DNA of 64,000 nucleotides from Sphagnum magellanicum (GCA_021904315.1 CM038911.1:8095390-8159389); one strand, 5' to 3'. Shown: positions 35,713 to 48,991, counted from the stretch's first letter. Translations and numbers: made by a program. The notes: a model not told the origin generated them from the sequence alone.

Positions 35713-38455
35713 AACTGAGCTAACTAACCACCATGGTTAGCTAGGGGAACTGGAACCCAACAGAAAACTGTCTCCTGAACACTTACCATCCATCCGTGAA
35801 TGTCTGTCTGTTGAATGTCACATTCATTCTCAACAATTTCCCACAAAGCTTGTGGGTGTCATCCATAGATATGGTTAGCATACTTGACTTGTATATTTCA
35901 CTACAACAAAGAGAGAGGCCGTTTGCTCATTAGGGTTTAGGGTTTAGGTGTACCCTTGTGAGTGTACATACAACAAGAGGCAAGTAATGTCTAGAACACT
36001 ATAGTTGTTGAAGTTTTTCTTTTACCCCAAATTTCATCACCACCACCGCACTAGTTGTTGTTTCTTAGAGACCCATCAACCCACCTCACTTCGTTCGTGG
36101 GAGAAGCTGCATAGGTGGCCTTCCTCTCTTGTCGTATTCTCGACTTTGAGAAAGAAAGACTTCATTCTCACACGCAATAGACACATAAAAGCATTGTTCA
36201 TGGTCTTTGAAGTGACTAAGCTCTAATACTTTGGGACCCACATAAAATGGCCCCCCTAGGAGGACATGCCTTAAGAGAGACAAGAACCATTAGCATGGTT
36301 GGACCATAGCCCAAAAGGAGATGATAGATTGTGTAGCGGAGTTAAGAAGATCAATCCACTACTAGAATTATGGGTAATTGCCAATTTAGTGGTGTGTATA
36401 CAATCCAAAAACTCTTCTTTTTTTTTGTGGTTCTTAGTTTGAAAAATGTCTTTTAACCCTAAACCTAGAGGTCCACAATTAAGGCCCCTACTTGGGGCTA
36501 CTATGCTTGTAAGGCCCTTGGACAAGGGGTTTTCTTGGCTTTTACTACTTTCATGAGGTTCATAAGCAAGGCAAGAGCATCTCCACCACAACTTGAATTG
36601 CAGCATTCCCATTGATGGCTAAATTGGTCTTGATATTAGGGTTTTAGACAATGGACCTAAGGACAAACATGAAGTGGACACCAAGTGTTTTAGTACCCAA
36701 GGTGTTACTTGATTCAACTACTCACACCCTTGTAGTTGGAGACACCAATTCACAACTCTTTCTATCAAGATTGTAATTTGTTTGTTGGTGGATGATGATC
36801 AACAGCCCCCCAAAAGAATCTGTAACATTGGCATTGCGGGAATAACCAACCAATAAGTACTTTGAGGTGTAATACTTTTGTATCAAAACATTGAATTTCT
36901 TCTTTGCACCCCTGAAAATATGTTTGTGTTTTAAATGAATCCTAATGCTCCATGAAGAAGCAGAAAATACACATCAAGTCCTGTTCAATAGCAAGTTGAT
37001 TTTGAACCCGGAACATCATTGTGTCAAGTGTGTGAGAGGCTCAAATGTATACAAAGAGTTCTAGGAATACAACTTGAGTTTCAAATAAGTTCAACATACA
37101 CTAAAATGAAACACATTTTTACAGGTTCTCTTACCACCTTCACTTTTTCTCTCTTGTGATATGTGTATATAAACAAATCACCTCTTAGCAAACCAAACAG
37201 ATATCTCTACAGCACAAACCATCACTTGCTCTACTCAATCTGTTCTTTGTGTAATTTACTTTCTAGCGTGAGCCTTGACACAAAATACAAAAAATGAAAC
37301 CAGAAGACTCAGGAAAATGCAATCAAGGGGAGGAAGGCCAGCATGCTCAAATACTTCGTATCATCAAAAGACCATTCCTTCAAAGACTTTGCAGGCCAGA
37401 TAGACACAAATTGATGAAATCAGCATAACCAACAGCAGAACCAGAATTTCAGTGGGTACCTAAGACATTCAGGCATGGAAGTTCCAGTCTACGGTCAGTT
37501 GTTGCAAGTAGAAATCCCTTCATCATATGGTGATCACCTCCTGTTTGAGAGCTTGAGTGGCTTCCCAAGGATGATGACCACAGCGAGCAGCCAGGGATCA
37601 AAACAAGTGGCATTTGAACCCCTTAAAGAAAATCCTGTGGCACGGGTCTCTGCAAGACTCAGGATAGCACCCATCAAACACATGACCCCGTTGTGAGGTC
37701 CAGGAAAAGCGTACAGAATTTCACGATCATTCAAGAATTTGATGAGACAAAAACCCACCACTGATCTCACATTCAAAATTTGAGGGGTGAAGATTTTGTA
37801 GTACTGACCATGTCTTGTCATAGGAACTTTTACCCTGTCCTTTATTGCTCTTGTGTCCAAGACTTCAACAAATGTAGAACATCCACTTATGTTTTGTTTC
37901 CAAGACTTAATACAAAATTGTCAATCCAATGCGACTTTCTTCTAAAGCTAGTAATGAAAACAATGAAGCCTTTTAATCCATGCCAATGCTAATAGAACAC
38001 AAAAAAGTGATTAGGACGAGCAAGAAAACGTACACCAAAGAGAGCTGGAAACACTAGAAGATGTTCACAATGTTCACAAACTTACATGCTCCCACCAACC
38101 AAATCCTTGGGCTAATCTCAGCAAACAAATTAGCAGAGACAGTTCACCTGCTCAGCTCCCTAAACCTTGCCTTTGTCAAAGGAGGATGCCAGAAGATCAT
38201 GGCCATTTCTATGATGAATTGGGCTTGCGCTCTTCAGGAGCTGATTTCCCAATCAACAAAAGGATCAGCACCAAACAAATCATAGCTACATTTACACGCA
38301 TTGTCCACATGGAACTGCATAACACCCTTAAAACTGGGATCAAATTACCTTGAAGATTCACCACCTAATGAGAGATGCTGGAAGGGAGAAAAAAGATGAG
38401 AGAGTCACTCAGAAAGCACTGCTCAACCTGCTGTTAAAACTGGGTCACAGTGCAA
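35713..38455. other. Intergenic region and 3' flank of the DUF212 gene
   Basis: A telomere-like TAGGGTTTAGGGTTTAGG lies at about 35931-35948. A GAGCATCTCCACCAC phrase like the MITE terminus occurs at about 36574 without a visible partner. Near 37165 a TATATAAA is followed by transcript-like sequence and a 73-codon ATG frame (37475-37696) that I cannot assign. The part below 38456 should include the 3' untranslated region of the DUF212 gene. Confidence 0.35.
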
Positions 38456-40859
38456 TTAGTAGACCATACTTGCACGGGAGCAAAGAAAGCCACACAACAT
38501 GCCTAGAAATGCCCCCGCACCAACTTGTAATGGTGTATGTCCGAGAAGCTCCTTCAACTTTCTTTCACTTACAGGATGCCCCTGGAACAAATCTTCCACA
38601 ATCATGTTCAACACCTGCATGTCCAACACCTTGCCATCATTAGGCCCCTGTTGTCATTTCTACACACAGCCAACATCACATCCAACAAAAGAGGATTTAA
38701 TTCGATTCTATGTGATAGATCAACTCTTCTTCTTTTTTTTTCGCAACCCAGACAAAAGTATGAATTCAAGCTGCACCAAAAGATTTGGAGCCACAGAAAA
38801 CAGCCAATCTTCAAACTTTCAGAGGCTTTCATTACATGTTGCAGTTGATGTCACCAAGCTACTTCCCCATTGCAAATAGGTACATGTGTCTTTAACTCTG
38901 GATCCATGGATTTTTAGCTGATAAAACAAAAAATAAGCAGGATATTTTCCAGATAGATTTTCTGGAAGAATGCAAACTCCTCAACAGTGCAGCCTTCTCC
39001 TGAATTGGATAACAGAGCTCAACACACAAAAGAGATTTGAAAAGTGTGTTCATCATCTTGCTCAAGATGTAAGTTGCATCCAAGAAGATTTCTGATGCTG
39101 AAATGACCCTGACATCACATAGTCCCAGGACATTTGCCAATCTCTGGTCTTTTGCAACAGAAATATGAACCATTGCAGTATGACAGACACATGAGTGAAA
39201 TCCAAGTTCCTGTCCAAATTGTGGAATTCATGACAGGGAGTCTGACAGAAAGGGCATACATACCTCTGCCTGTCTACCAGCATGGCGTCTCACTCCAGCA
39301 GCATCATACATGACAATAAGGGTAAACCCTAGGCAAACAGGAAACAAACAGTCACTGACTCCATGGCAAAGTGCCACTGACGTTGTCAAGCCAACACACA
39401 AAGCAGAATGAGAAGATGGCATGCCGCCTGAGCCAAGGAGCATTTTCAAGTCCCATCTCCTTTCCAGAAAATATGTTGTAAACACCTTCATCACCTGCAT
39501 CGCCAACAGAAGACGATTGCCAACTTGTTTAAGACAGATTGTCCTCCATTACAGTTACCCTTGCTGATAGTTGAAAACTTTGAGGGAATGCCTGAATGTC
39601 TCCTAGAGATGGAAACAGAGTGATCACAGCTTACCTGTGCAATGGCCCATGCAATCAGACCAGACATGAAAGTAGGGTTTTCCCGTAACGACAGTAGAAT
39701 AGGACTGATTCTGTCTTTAGCAATCATTGATGTGCTCAATAACGCCATTCCCAGTCCGCCTTGCTGCAATAGACTAGTATTGGCCAGTTCTTCGTCCCGT
39801 TCTATTCCCTGAGCTCCAGTGTCAACCTGAAGCTGCACTCCAAGTAGCTCTGATTTTCGCTTTTGCAAACTTGTTGTCAACACCGAAAGAAATCTGACCA
39901 CTTGAGAGAATGCGATGGCAATCGCTGCAAAAGGAAAGAAGGTAGAATGTGCTGATTCAGTTGGCAACAATGGTGTCTCTGCTGCACAACTGTCACCCTT
40001 CAGAGTCTCTCCTTGCTCTGTATTCCCATTATGGCTTAAACCCTGGCTTCGGCATTCTTGTTGAACTCCTCCTCTGAACGCATTTTGCTTTTCATATTTC
40101 CAGCTCCTACTGCATATGAACATGTCTATATTCCCAGCCCTCCTTGCATTGCAAAGGTGCAGCTGCAGATTGCTAATTTGCAAGCCACCACCAGCAAACT
40201 GCAATTACAATTGTCTTGCACAGAGATGTCAGTGAGAAATTTATGGAAAAACACACGGTGCTGACAGAGTGGTAAACACTCTGCAAACTTCACAGCACCC
40301 AGTGCTATGTGATGACAGTCAGTCATGGCAAATTGCCCTGAACTAAGTTACCTAGCTAGCTCTCTGCAATATAGAAGGAGCAGAAAGAAGTTCTTGAACA
40401 CTCTTGGGGGAGGCAGTAATCTCAACACAAATCAAAGATCATGCCATGGAGTCTCTGTTTTGTTGAAGAAAAACCTACAATCTATGTATGGCCATTACCA
40501 CCATCACCACAGCTGATGATGAAATCAAACAATTCCATCCTCCGCAGAGGGATTGAGAGTCAGCCCTAAGCTTATGGTAAGCTTATGCCAACTATGTGTC
40601 AGTTGACCTGAGCTTCGAGTTCCAAATCTCCTCACATCAATGGTGGCAAGTGTTTTTCTTGCCAGGAGTCTCTAATCCCTACTCTGCAGGCTCATCATCC
40701 TACTACAGAGCCTCTGGAAAAATTCAGAGGATTGAACTCATTTACCTGAAGAACTCTACATGCTCCATGAAAGGATGGCAAGCTCCCATATCCCTGTCTG
40801 TGCGAAGAAGGCGACGACGACGCCGTTACTGTCGGCCTCTGTAAACACACAACCGCCAT
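38456..40859 (-). CDS. Plastid DUF212 membrane protein (acid phosphatase/vanadium haloperoxidase-related, At3g12685-like)
   Basis: Four coding exons on minus: 40859-40746, 40198-39635, 39494-39264 and 38614-38456, 355 aa, all introns phase 0. Exon 1 (38 codons from ATG 40857-40859) looks like a chloroplast transit peptide: MAVVCLQRPTV, then Ser/His/Arg-rich with no acidic residue. The DUF212 core starts near residue 210 (NPTFMSGLIAWAIAQ), then VFTTYFLERRWD, the signature GSGGMPSSHSALC, a membrane segment (LFPVCLGFTLIVMYDA), GVRRHAGRQAE, and in the last exon QGHPVSERKLKELLGHTPLQ plus a final membrane helix. The PSSHS and GVRxHAGxQAE motifs define this family. Its enzymatic activity is not established. 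A hydrophobic segment near residues 125-145 suggests an extra membrane span. Starting instead at ATG 40123 would lose the transit peptide. Confidence 0.88.
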
Positions 40860-43134
40860 CCCGACCCCGCACCAGGCTCTCACCCCCCGCCCCCTTGCAC
40901 TATTGCATCAGTGCCGGTGCCCCATTTCGCCCAGCTCCAAAGCCTTGCCACTGACTAAAAAACAAAAAACAGAGAGAGAGACAGAGAGAGAAAGAGAGCA
41001 AAAGAGAGCTACAAGGCAGCTGCAGCAAAGCTGTGGAAGAAAGAATGCAGACCCGACAAACCCCGATAACAAACAACAGAAAGAAGAGAACAAAACAATT
41101 GTACAAAAGCCTCCTCAAACAGAAGAGAGAGAGATTCTCGACGACGACGACGAAACAACACCACTCACTAGCACCACCAGCCACCAATTTTCGGCAGCGA
41201 GAAAGGAAAGGGAAGCACGAACGTCGTCACAGTAGTGTGTGTGTGTTCTTTTTGTGTCGAGGAAATTTCTCCACAGTCTATTCATGGCAGTAGTGATCGT
41301 AACAGGATGAATAAAAAAGAGGATCCAAGGATGAACCTCGCGAACGCAGTTGTCGCGGGCATCGTCGTCCGGGCATCATCGCACAAACTGGGCTGCTGCT
41401 GCTGCGATGATCTGCACAAAAAGAAATTGGCGTCGGGAAATACCAATCATCGTGAAACCCCATCATTAGTGCTAATCCTGCCACTAATCCTATTCCTAAT
41501 TGACTCAGTTTGATGTGATTTAGTAGATTATATGCATCTCTTTCTTAATGTATTCACATTTCAGGGCTAATGGTGTAGGAGAAGCAGGCTAATCTTCTTG
41601 TGGTATAATGAAGAACTTACAGGAGGGTCTTTTTTCTTTTTATGGAAGAAGATCCTCGACTTGCTTTCCAACAATGTGGAGGGAGTTCTTCACATTGGTG
41701 AGGCCAGTTTGGAGGAGCGAAGAAACATGGAGTATAGATATAGATACTACTGTTCAAGAGGAAGATGGAAGCAGCGGAGGCAGAAGTTTTGCTGTTGAGA
41801 TAGTTTTATAATGTACCAGAGCAGAGCAAGCATGTGGAGGAGAAACATGAAAGTGTGTGTGGTTGGAGTGGATACTGAAACTCCGAAAAAAAAAAATCAA
41901 AATGACGCTTCCATCATTCAGTGCCTATCTGACAGTCTTCCAACAATTCTAAGGCAATGCAAACTGCACCCATTACCTTCACTCCTGCAGGAGCTACGTG
42001 CAGATGCAGGAGAAAAGAGGAAATAGCGACAAAGCCATCACGTACTACCTGAAGACATCATCTCATCAGACACAATACAACAGCTAAAACACGGCGGCAA
42101 CAACAGCAACAACAACAACAGACATGAAAGAAAGAGATAGGAAACAACGACAGCAGCAACTACAGCAACAGCGACAACAAATATGAATGGAAGGGGGGGA
42201 AAAAAGGGGAAAAAAAGGGGAAAAAATAAATCTTGGAAGACGATTAAAATGAATTATTCAACATGGAGGAGGAGCGTTCGGCAACGCTTCTACAAGCTCA
42301 ATCCATTAGGAAGCGAACTGTAGGATCGTTGCGCTACTGCTGCTGCTGCAGCAAGCGCAAGGACACAGAGGTGATGCAAAACCCCAGGCTCTCAGGGGTT
42401 CTGAGAGGTTAGGTTTAGGATTAGGGTTTGAAGTGGGGTTTTAGGGTTAATCATGTAATTAGGGTTTGGTCTAATTTTAAGGCACAATTAAAGACGCAGT
42501 TTTTTTTTTTTAAAATTTTGTTCGGTAAGTGCAAAAGAAGACGGAGTTTTTTTTTCATCCGGGCAGTCATCCAAGACCTGCTGAACTTTCTCTTTTTTTT
42601 CCGGATGGGGATTTATATTCGGCGGGAGTGTTGCATCATCTATCCGGAACCGGGAGTTTCATCCATGCAGGCCAATCGCCGGTGCAAGGCATGATGCCGG
42701 GTACATTCCTGGATATGCGTATATCCCATGTGTGCGGTCCCAGTTCCATACCTGTGCGCACTTTGGGAACGAGGCAGTGGGCACTTTTTTGGGAACCCAG
42801 TGGAAACGACTGGGAACTGATGACGTAGTCTTCGGGAACAATTCTTTGGGAACCATTTCTCTGTGTGCTAAAAAGTTAGGGTTTTTCGCGACTCCTTCAG
42901 ACAGACCCCGAGAGGGAGCGAGGGACGGAGGGACGGAGGATCAGACGCGCGTGAGTGGCATGTCGTCGTCGTTTGGGAACATCTACTCTCGAATCGTCGT
43001 GTAAGACAGCTCTCGTTGATGGAGGAAAGGACGTTTGAGTAATGGGTTTTTGAGAGATTTTTTTTTATTAGTGACCGTTGTTGAATGTCGTCGGGACTGG
43101 AAGGAAGTTTTGTGAGTGGTGGTGTCGAATAACT
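40860..43134. other. Shared upstream region of two divergent genes
   Basis: Lies between the DUF212 gene (-) and the Snapin-like gene (+). Near 40970-41010 an AG-rich tract (CT-rich on the minus strand) marks the likely 5' leader of the DUF212 gene. 41240-42030 contains short frames without a recognised family. Poly-G/A and CAA-type repeats occur at 42100-42240. GC content rises from about 42540 to 43000, as expected upstream of a transcribed plant gene. Confidence 0.45.
42421..42884 (+). promoter_or_regulatory. Cluster of telo-box-like motifs upstream of the Snapin-like gene
   Basis: TTAGGGTTT at 42421-42429, TTAGGGTT near 42441-42448, TTAGGGTTT near 42459-42467 and again at 42876-42884. 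Telo-boxes (AAACCCTAA) are known plant promoter elements, common in genes active in dividing cells. Here they sit 250-715 bases before the start codon. Confidence 0.5.
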
Positions 43135-44268
43135 ATGGATACCAAGGAACAGAAAGAAGGAAGATTGAGATCCGCAGTTTCGAGCACTGAGAATTCCTCG
43201 TCGCGAGATGACGCGCAATATGAAGAAGAAGAAGAAGAGTTGCCGAGTTCACAAAGCAGCGCGGATCGATCTGTTGGATCAGGAGGATATTGTGGGCCGT
43301 CGGAGTCATCCTCAGCACCAAGTACAGCAGAAGATATTGTGAGTAGAGGAATTGCATCAGTGTTGGGACCGGTCGTGCGTAATTTCGATTCCTCGGTGGA
43401 TGGAGTTGTGAGCAGCCAGAAAGCACTGTCGAGAAGTATTGACCGCCTCACTCAAGGTAATTGAACAAAAGACCGCGGATTGCAGATCGATGGCCGACTA
43501 GTGCTCGCCATCAGGACTGGATTCCTGTGTAATCCCCCCCCCTCCCCTCCCCCCGGGGTTCTTGATCATCTAATGATCCGGCAATGGTCATAGTCAGTGC
43601 AATTCTATGACAATTGTTGGGATTCTTGTTTGTCACTGGTCATGATGGGATTCTTGTTGACCACTGGTCATGATGGAATTCTTGTTGTTGTGTTTTTACA
43701 GAGCTTGACAAGCAGCTTGAGGATGCCCCACTGCCACTGGTTGTACAACATGCTGCAAAGCTTTCGGGTCTTCGCAAGCGTGTGCAATTCCTCACCCACA
43801 CTTTGCATGTTGTAAAAGCACGCATTGCCAATATGGATCGATTAATATCAGAAAGAGGTGATTCACAGCCCTACCTGATGGATGTATGCCGCTTTTTCAT
43901 TGTTCAACAATTCTTGAATGTTGTTCCTCTGCCCCCATGCAGTTACTCTACACTTTGTTCCAAATGCTTCAAATCCTCTGTATCCTCTCAAAAGAGCTAG
44001 CTTCTGATTCTCTTCAAAATGTTCCAAGTTTGTACAGCTCTTCATGTGGATTTTTCTGACAACATATTCTTTCATTACAATTGTTGCTGCAGCAGTGGAT
44101 GCAAACACATCAGGTTCACCTACTTCCGCAGTTGGATCCACTTCAGTAGGTTCCCAAGATCGGCAACCCACATCTACAGGTTTCAGCCAAGATAGGGGCA
44201 CTATATCTGCTTTGTTTGGCCTCAATGGAGGTTCCTTGACATCATCATCTATCTCATCACATCCCTGA
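43135..44268 (+). CDS. SNAPIN: Snapin-like subunit of BLOC-1/BORC-type complex
   Basis: Three exons: 43135-43456, 43702-43857 and 44093-44268, 217 aa. The start is the first ATG of the frame (43135). Residues 1-65 are acidic and Ser-rich with a run of Glu. About 66-107 (AEDIVSRGIASVLGPVV, NFDSSVDGVVSSQKAL) and 108-158 (ELDKQLEDAP, LSGLRKRVQFLTHTLHVVKA, RIANMDRLI) form the long helical coiled coil of Snapin, matching the animal protein in spacing: a short helix, then SQ..L...ID.L..EL, then a helix with RRRV. Snapin belongs to BLOC-1 and BORC, complexes that act in endosomal and lysosomal trafficking. The last 58 residues are a Ser/Thr/Gly-rich tail absent from the animal protein. The exon 3 acceptor could be 44092 or three bases later. 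It converges on GTS1. Confidence 0.8.
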
Positions 44269-45619
44269 AAGCTGAAGTGGTGAATCCTCTTTTGTGAAAC
44301 AAAATTCAATCATCCCCCAGCACAAGGTCCAAACTGTCTTCTCCTCAGCTTAGATTATTTGCAAACTTTGCATACAATAGGGTTCCCATGTCAGAATGCA
44401 AAATGTTTTGGGTTTCCTTGTTGCAAGCAGCTGTCATCTCTTTAATCTGTGCTGCAAGTTTCCACTGTAAAAGACAAGTTTGCCACCATCATCTATAAGC
44501 CCACATTATTTTGTTGTATTTTTCAGGTGATGGCTTCTTTGGAGCAACTTGAAAAATACAACACTTTCTTGGCAGCAAACACTTTCTTGGTAGCAAAACA
44601 ATTTCTTGCATGCATTACGCATCATCATGGGGACACCACCAGACCCAAGAGGCATTGTTTGGATGGTAAATGGACCTTGACGTTGTGATTCAAAGCTTTG
44701 GTTCTGCAGAGAACCTCCTGCTACAGGCAAAGAGACACAAGCTCCCATTTGTTATCGCCAAGAGTTGCAACAACTGAAGTTGTAGTCGTTGAATTACCAA
44801 GTTCCAATTGTCCTTGGTCCTTGTCATAAGGACAGGACCAACAATTGCACTATTTGTTCAAATCTATCCCCAAGTTGAGTTTTTCTCTTGCTGGTGACTG
44901 CAGAGAGAATACGATCCACCCTTGGGTAGAGATTCCTGACTGATGCATTCTTCACAAATTAAGAACTTGATCCTGCATTGAGGAGAAAAAGGAAGTGCAC
45001 CTGCAGGGGTTTGGTGCAGTTTCTAATACTTGCCCCACACTGGTTTGAACTTGCTATAAAGAGGCCTCTGCTGTTTGGGTGATGAGCCACTCGGATTCTT
45101 CCAGTTTAGGTCTCGTCTTGATCATTAGGACAAGCAGAAAGTCACAATATCTTTAATTCTAATCTTGAATTAAGGAATTTGTGCAACAGTAAATATGGAA
45201 GTCAGGCAACAGTGTAGACAATTCAGGGAAGCTTATTGACAAAGAAATTTTGGTTATAAAAGTCAATTGATTTGCTCAAAAAATACCTTTGTGGATTTGT
45301 CTTTCTATATTCACAATTCTTTTGTTTTCCCCTCAAATGATGTGTACATCCCGACCAAAACAATATTTTGATTTGGAAAGAAAAAGCATGGCCCTCTATC
45401 AAATGATCTATGTGCAAATAACGTCTTAACTCATATATTTGACTCTTTTTAAAACTCAGTTTTTCTTCTTGAGATCTGGTTGATCCTCTTGCAGACTTCT
45501 ACATATGTGAATTGTTCAAGTTTCTTACATCACTGACACATGACTCAACAAACAGTGAACCCAACAGCTAGAAAAGGTTCACATTGACCACAAAATTAGT
45601 GTCTTTTCATTTGCTGATT
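44269..45619. other. Convergent intergenic region between Snapin-like gene and GTS1
   Basis: Holds the 3' untranslated regions of both convergent genes. A possible splice acceptor with a 44-codon frame near 44526-44688 could be a terminal alternative exon of the Snapin-like gene, but nothing supports it beyond the border sequence. Confidence 0.4.
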
Positions 45620-48600
45620 CTAATCAGAACTCTTGTCCTTTTCTGATTTGTATCGGTAGGGCATGTGTCTTTGCTTGCAACGACTTGGTCTTCGTTGAAC
45701 TAGTCCACTCGAAACCCAAGCTGAGCTTATGTCAAGATTACTGGGATTTTCTGTCCAGCTGCATAGACGCCCATCTTCACCTCCTGTCCAACAAAACAAA
45801 CCCTCCAACCCACCATGCATTGAGGGGTGCCCATCATGAGGTGACCACACTGATCTCACCACACCCATGTGACCTCCTTCGAGAACTGCACTTGAAGTCC
45901 CGATCATGCCCACATTCACACTTCCCCTTCCATCACTGTATGTCAGTGGAAAATAGCCAACTGTACCTTCCTGAGTCCCAGCCACCAGCCACAAACTATC
46001 CACTGCTGCTGCATAGTGACAATGAATCAGGTAGTCCACCTGCCATTCCCAAAATCCAACCAAGTCACAAATACTCAGATACAAAATTTAAAGTGTGCTC
46101 AGTGTTTTATTTTTCATTTTTTGATTTTGCAAAAGTGGCAGTTTTTTTGCTGAAATAACACAATTACACTGAAAAAAATATTTTTCCAAGGTTTTTCTAT
46201 TTAAAAAATCACAATATAGTGAAAATTCACCACCAAAAAGAAAAGAAAAAAGAACTATTGTTATGCTATGGCAAAGAAGCAACTGTCTGTATTAGTTTAT
46301 TAATGTGCACAGCATAAAGCACATGGTTGTGCTGATGCCCACCGGAGGCAGAGTCCAGTTGCATGATGCCTTGGCACGGGTATCACCAAAGTCAGCTTCT
46401 ATCATTGCCTCCTCAAAGTTCCAAATGCTGCATGACCACCCAAAGGATCAACATTGCTGTAAACATTCAAAATCCAACAAGAAAGTTTGGACAATGCAGA
46501 TGTATACATCAGAGCAACGTGCAGAATATCCTACAGAACATGCCCAGAAAATACAGAGATTGGTGTTAAAACTCTCATTGTGAATTCAGTGAAAACTAGG
46601 CCTAGATAATTATGTAAACCCTCTCAAGAATTGAAACACACTGAGAAGTCAACCTTAAACTTTCTATATGGGTTAGACACCAAAGCTTCTCATGATTCCT
46701 TCCGTAAAACCCGATCCTTGAAACTGAAGTTCCAACGCTCATTACCTGGATCATATAAGAGCACATTACACAACCAATTCTGCCAACTACCCCACTTTGG
46801 GAAACAGGGAAAAGAGTGACTTGCACAACCCAAACATCATAGGTTATTTGTGGCTAAGAAACTTTGCTGCACCTTTAGACACCAGCATGTAAAGCACATT
46901 GTGACCATTTCCAAAGTGGACATCAAGAATTGGTAAAACAAGAAGCCTCAACACAAACTCTTAACAATCATCATCTGATAATGTGATGGTTACTCACAGA
47001 CTCCATGCCTTCATCATCATTGATGTCACCTTTAGTATCAAAAATGCACATGAGCCCATCCACTGATGCAGAAACCAGTTTCTCTTTCTTCATTGGATGA
47101 AATGCCACCTTACCACAGTCAAAACCAAAAACAGTTTCAGTAATCAACAGTAGAGCTCTTCTGGGAGCAATACTGTAAAAACATCACTCCCTATTAAACA
47201 TAGGACAATGACAGGAATATAATCAAGCATTTGCTCAAGCAGAAATAGCGACATAGCTGAATGAGCAATTATAGAAAAAGAGAAACTGCTCTGCACCTTC
47301 AAACAAGATCTTGGCAAGTGTGCACTCAGGAAGCCAGTGCAAAAAGATAAGGAACAAAAGGAAAGTGTAAGAATCCTTCATCGGAAAAGAAGGATCTCTC
47401 ATTTCCATTTCAAGCTTGAAGAAGTTGTTTTAACCCTCCACAAAGAGGTGGAGCACCCAACAGTTACCTTCAGAGCAGTCAAGATCAAGACACAACACTC
47501 AGGACTATAAAACACATACAAGTTTAGACCCAGCCTTGAACCTGAGTCACAGCTTCAGTGTGGCAGTCTTCCAGGCAAGCCAACTGTTGCTTTGTTCTCC
47601 AATCCCAACATAGAATCTGTCCACCAAAGAGTCCAAGACAGTGATATATATGCAAAACATTGACAGAAAAAATATAATGCATTTACAGTCCAAATTCAGG
47701 GTTTTAGGACACACAAGCATCATGCATCCTACAAGTGCTACAATCCAAAGTATCTCAATGATACTATGTAAGAAGTGAAAGAGTTTGCAGACAAAAGTAA
47801 AAAACCCAGAAACCTAAATCCTCAACCGTTGCTGGATCCCTTATTAATATGAATGCTGTGGCCTAAGGACTACTGAGATCATGGTAGGTGCAAGCCACAG
47901 AGCGTGAAATGATGTACAGGAACCAAGGCAAGTGGTGCAGCATTAATTGATCACACCAAGAGAAGGTCAAAGCAGAGAAGTCACCTGGGCATTAGCGCCT
48001 GCAGCCACCACATTGCCACTGCCTCCACCCAAGCTGAAGCTCCAGAGCTCTTGTGACAGAGGTGCCATCAACATGGCCACCTGATTTCAACAGGCACAAT
48101 TAGAGTGCTCCAAGATCATCAAGGGGAAAAAACTTGATCCTAAACCTGTATGAGCAAAATAGACATGCCTATGAGATGGGGAAGTATTATACCTGCTTTC
48201 TCACTCGAGTGTCCCAAGCTCTAACAGTGCCATCAGCTGATGAAGAACACAAAAAGTAGGGTGCACTTGCATCCGGGTAGGCAATCTCACTAATGGTGGT
48301 ACTGTGTCCCAAACAATCCCCCAGAAACTGCCCTGTTGGCGGAGCATACAATTTTATCACATTTGTTGACAGCGAAACTGCCATGGCAGAATTATCTCCA
48401 CTGCAACCACAAAACCAAACATATAAGAAACTAGTATACTCCCCAATACCATATATCTGAAGCATCAAGCACCTAACTTAGAAACTCCAAAATTTTGTGT
48501 GTTTGGGTTTAGGGTTTACCACACGAACCCTAAACCCTAAAATTCACCACAAAATTCCATGATCCAGCATTGATTGGAGCAAGCATGCTTTCACCATATC

Positions 48601-48991
48601 TGCATGAAATCGAAGCTCATGAGCCTCCATGAGCCTCCGTGCATTGAAAAGGAGTAAGAGACACCCATTTTCTGAGACACCAGAAACGAATTAAGATCCA
48701 TGAACCCTATACCTTAGGACCCAAAAGCTCCTAATGCCTGGGCCGAATTCAGGAAGCAAAAAGACTTTGCTCTCATGATAATGATGATGAGACGCATGCT
48801 CAGTGTAGAAATCCAAAACTCCACTCAATTCAGAAAAAAAAAAATTGTTTAATTGGGAAACGGAGAGAAAGACAACAGATATACTTGGGTGCGATTCCAA
48901 ACACATAGTCCGGATCATCAGGAACTCCAAAGCTTGATTGGATGCTTGTATTTAGCCTGCACTTGGTGGTAGTGCAGGTTGAGACTTCCAT
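45620..48991 (-). CDS. GTS1: GTS1 / WDR89 WD40-repeat protein
   Basis: Eight exons on minus: 48991-48885, 48400-48193, 48080-47985, 47616-47542, 47108-46998, 46745-46654, 46427-46343 and 46039-45620, 397 aa. Every junction keeps frame and has GT..AG borders. The protein is a seven-bladed WD40 propeller; visible repeat cores are AVSLSTNVIKLYAPPTG with SSSADGTVRAWDTR, ILCWDWRT, SASVDGLMCIFDT with NDDEGMES, YGRNHEKLWCLTHIESL, IWNFEEA, SLWLVAGTQEGTVGYFPL and LFCWTGGEDGRLCSW. Exon order and motifs match Arabidopsis GTS1 (GIGANTUS1) and animal WDR89 as I recall them, and length is near the family's usual ~390 aa. In Arabidopsis GTS1 represses growth and binds ribosome-biogenesis factors. The C-terminus ends in a basic, charged tail (KQRHMPYRYKSEKDKSSD). 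Confidence 0.93.
48505..48537. repeat. Telomere-motif hairpin inside GTS1 intron 1
   Basis: GGGTTTAGGGTT (48505-48516), a 9-base loop, then AACCCTAAACCC (48526-48537): a perfect 12-bp inverted repeat made of the plant telomere motif. It lies in the first intron of the minus-strand gene. Confidence 0.85.

Noticed and set aside
36574-36590. GAGCATCTCCACCAC as the end of another MITE
   Set aside because: No inverted partner (..AGATGCTC) within 1 kb on either side and no flanking TAA pair.
37534-37860. 108-codon minus-strand frame as the last exon of the DUF212 gene
   Set aside because: It lacks the family's GHTP and SxRKLKE motifs, which are found instead in the exon at 38614-38456.
40903-41235. 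110-codon plus-strand frame rich in Glu, Arg and Gln
   Set aside because: It arises from the purine-rich strand of the DUF212 gene leader (AG repeats) and has no family resemblance.
45685-46158. 157-codon plus-strand frame
   Set aside because: It is the antisense shadow of GTS1 exon 8, whose protein matches a known family.
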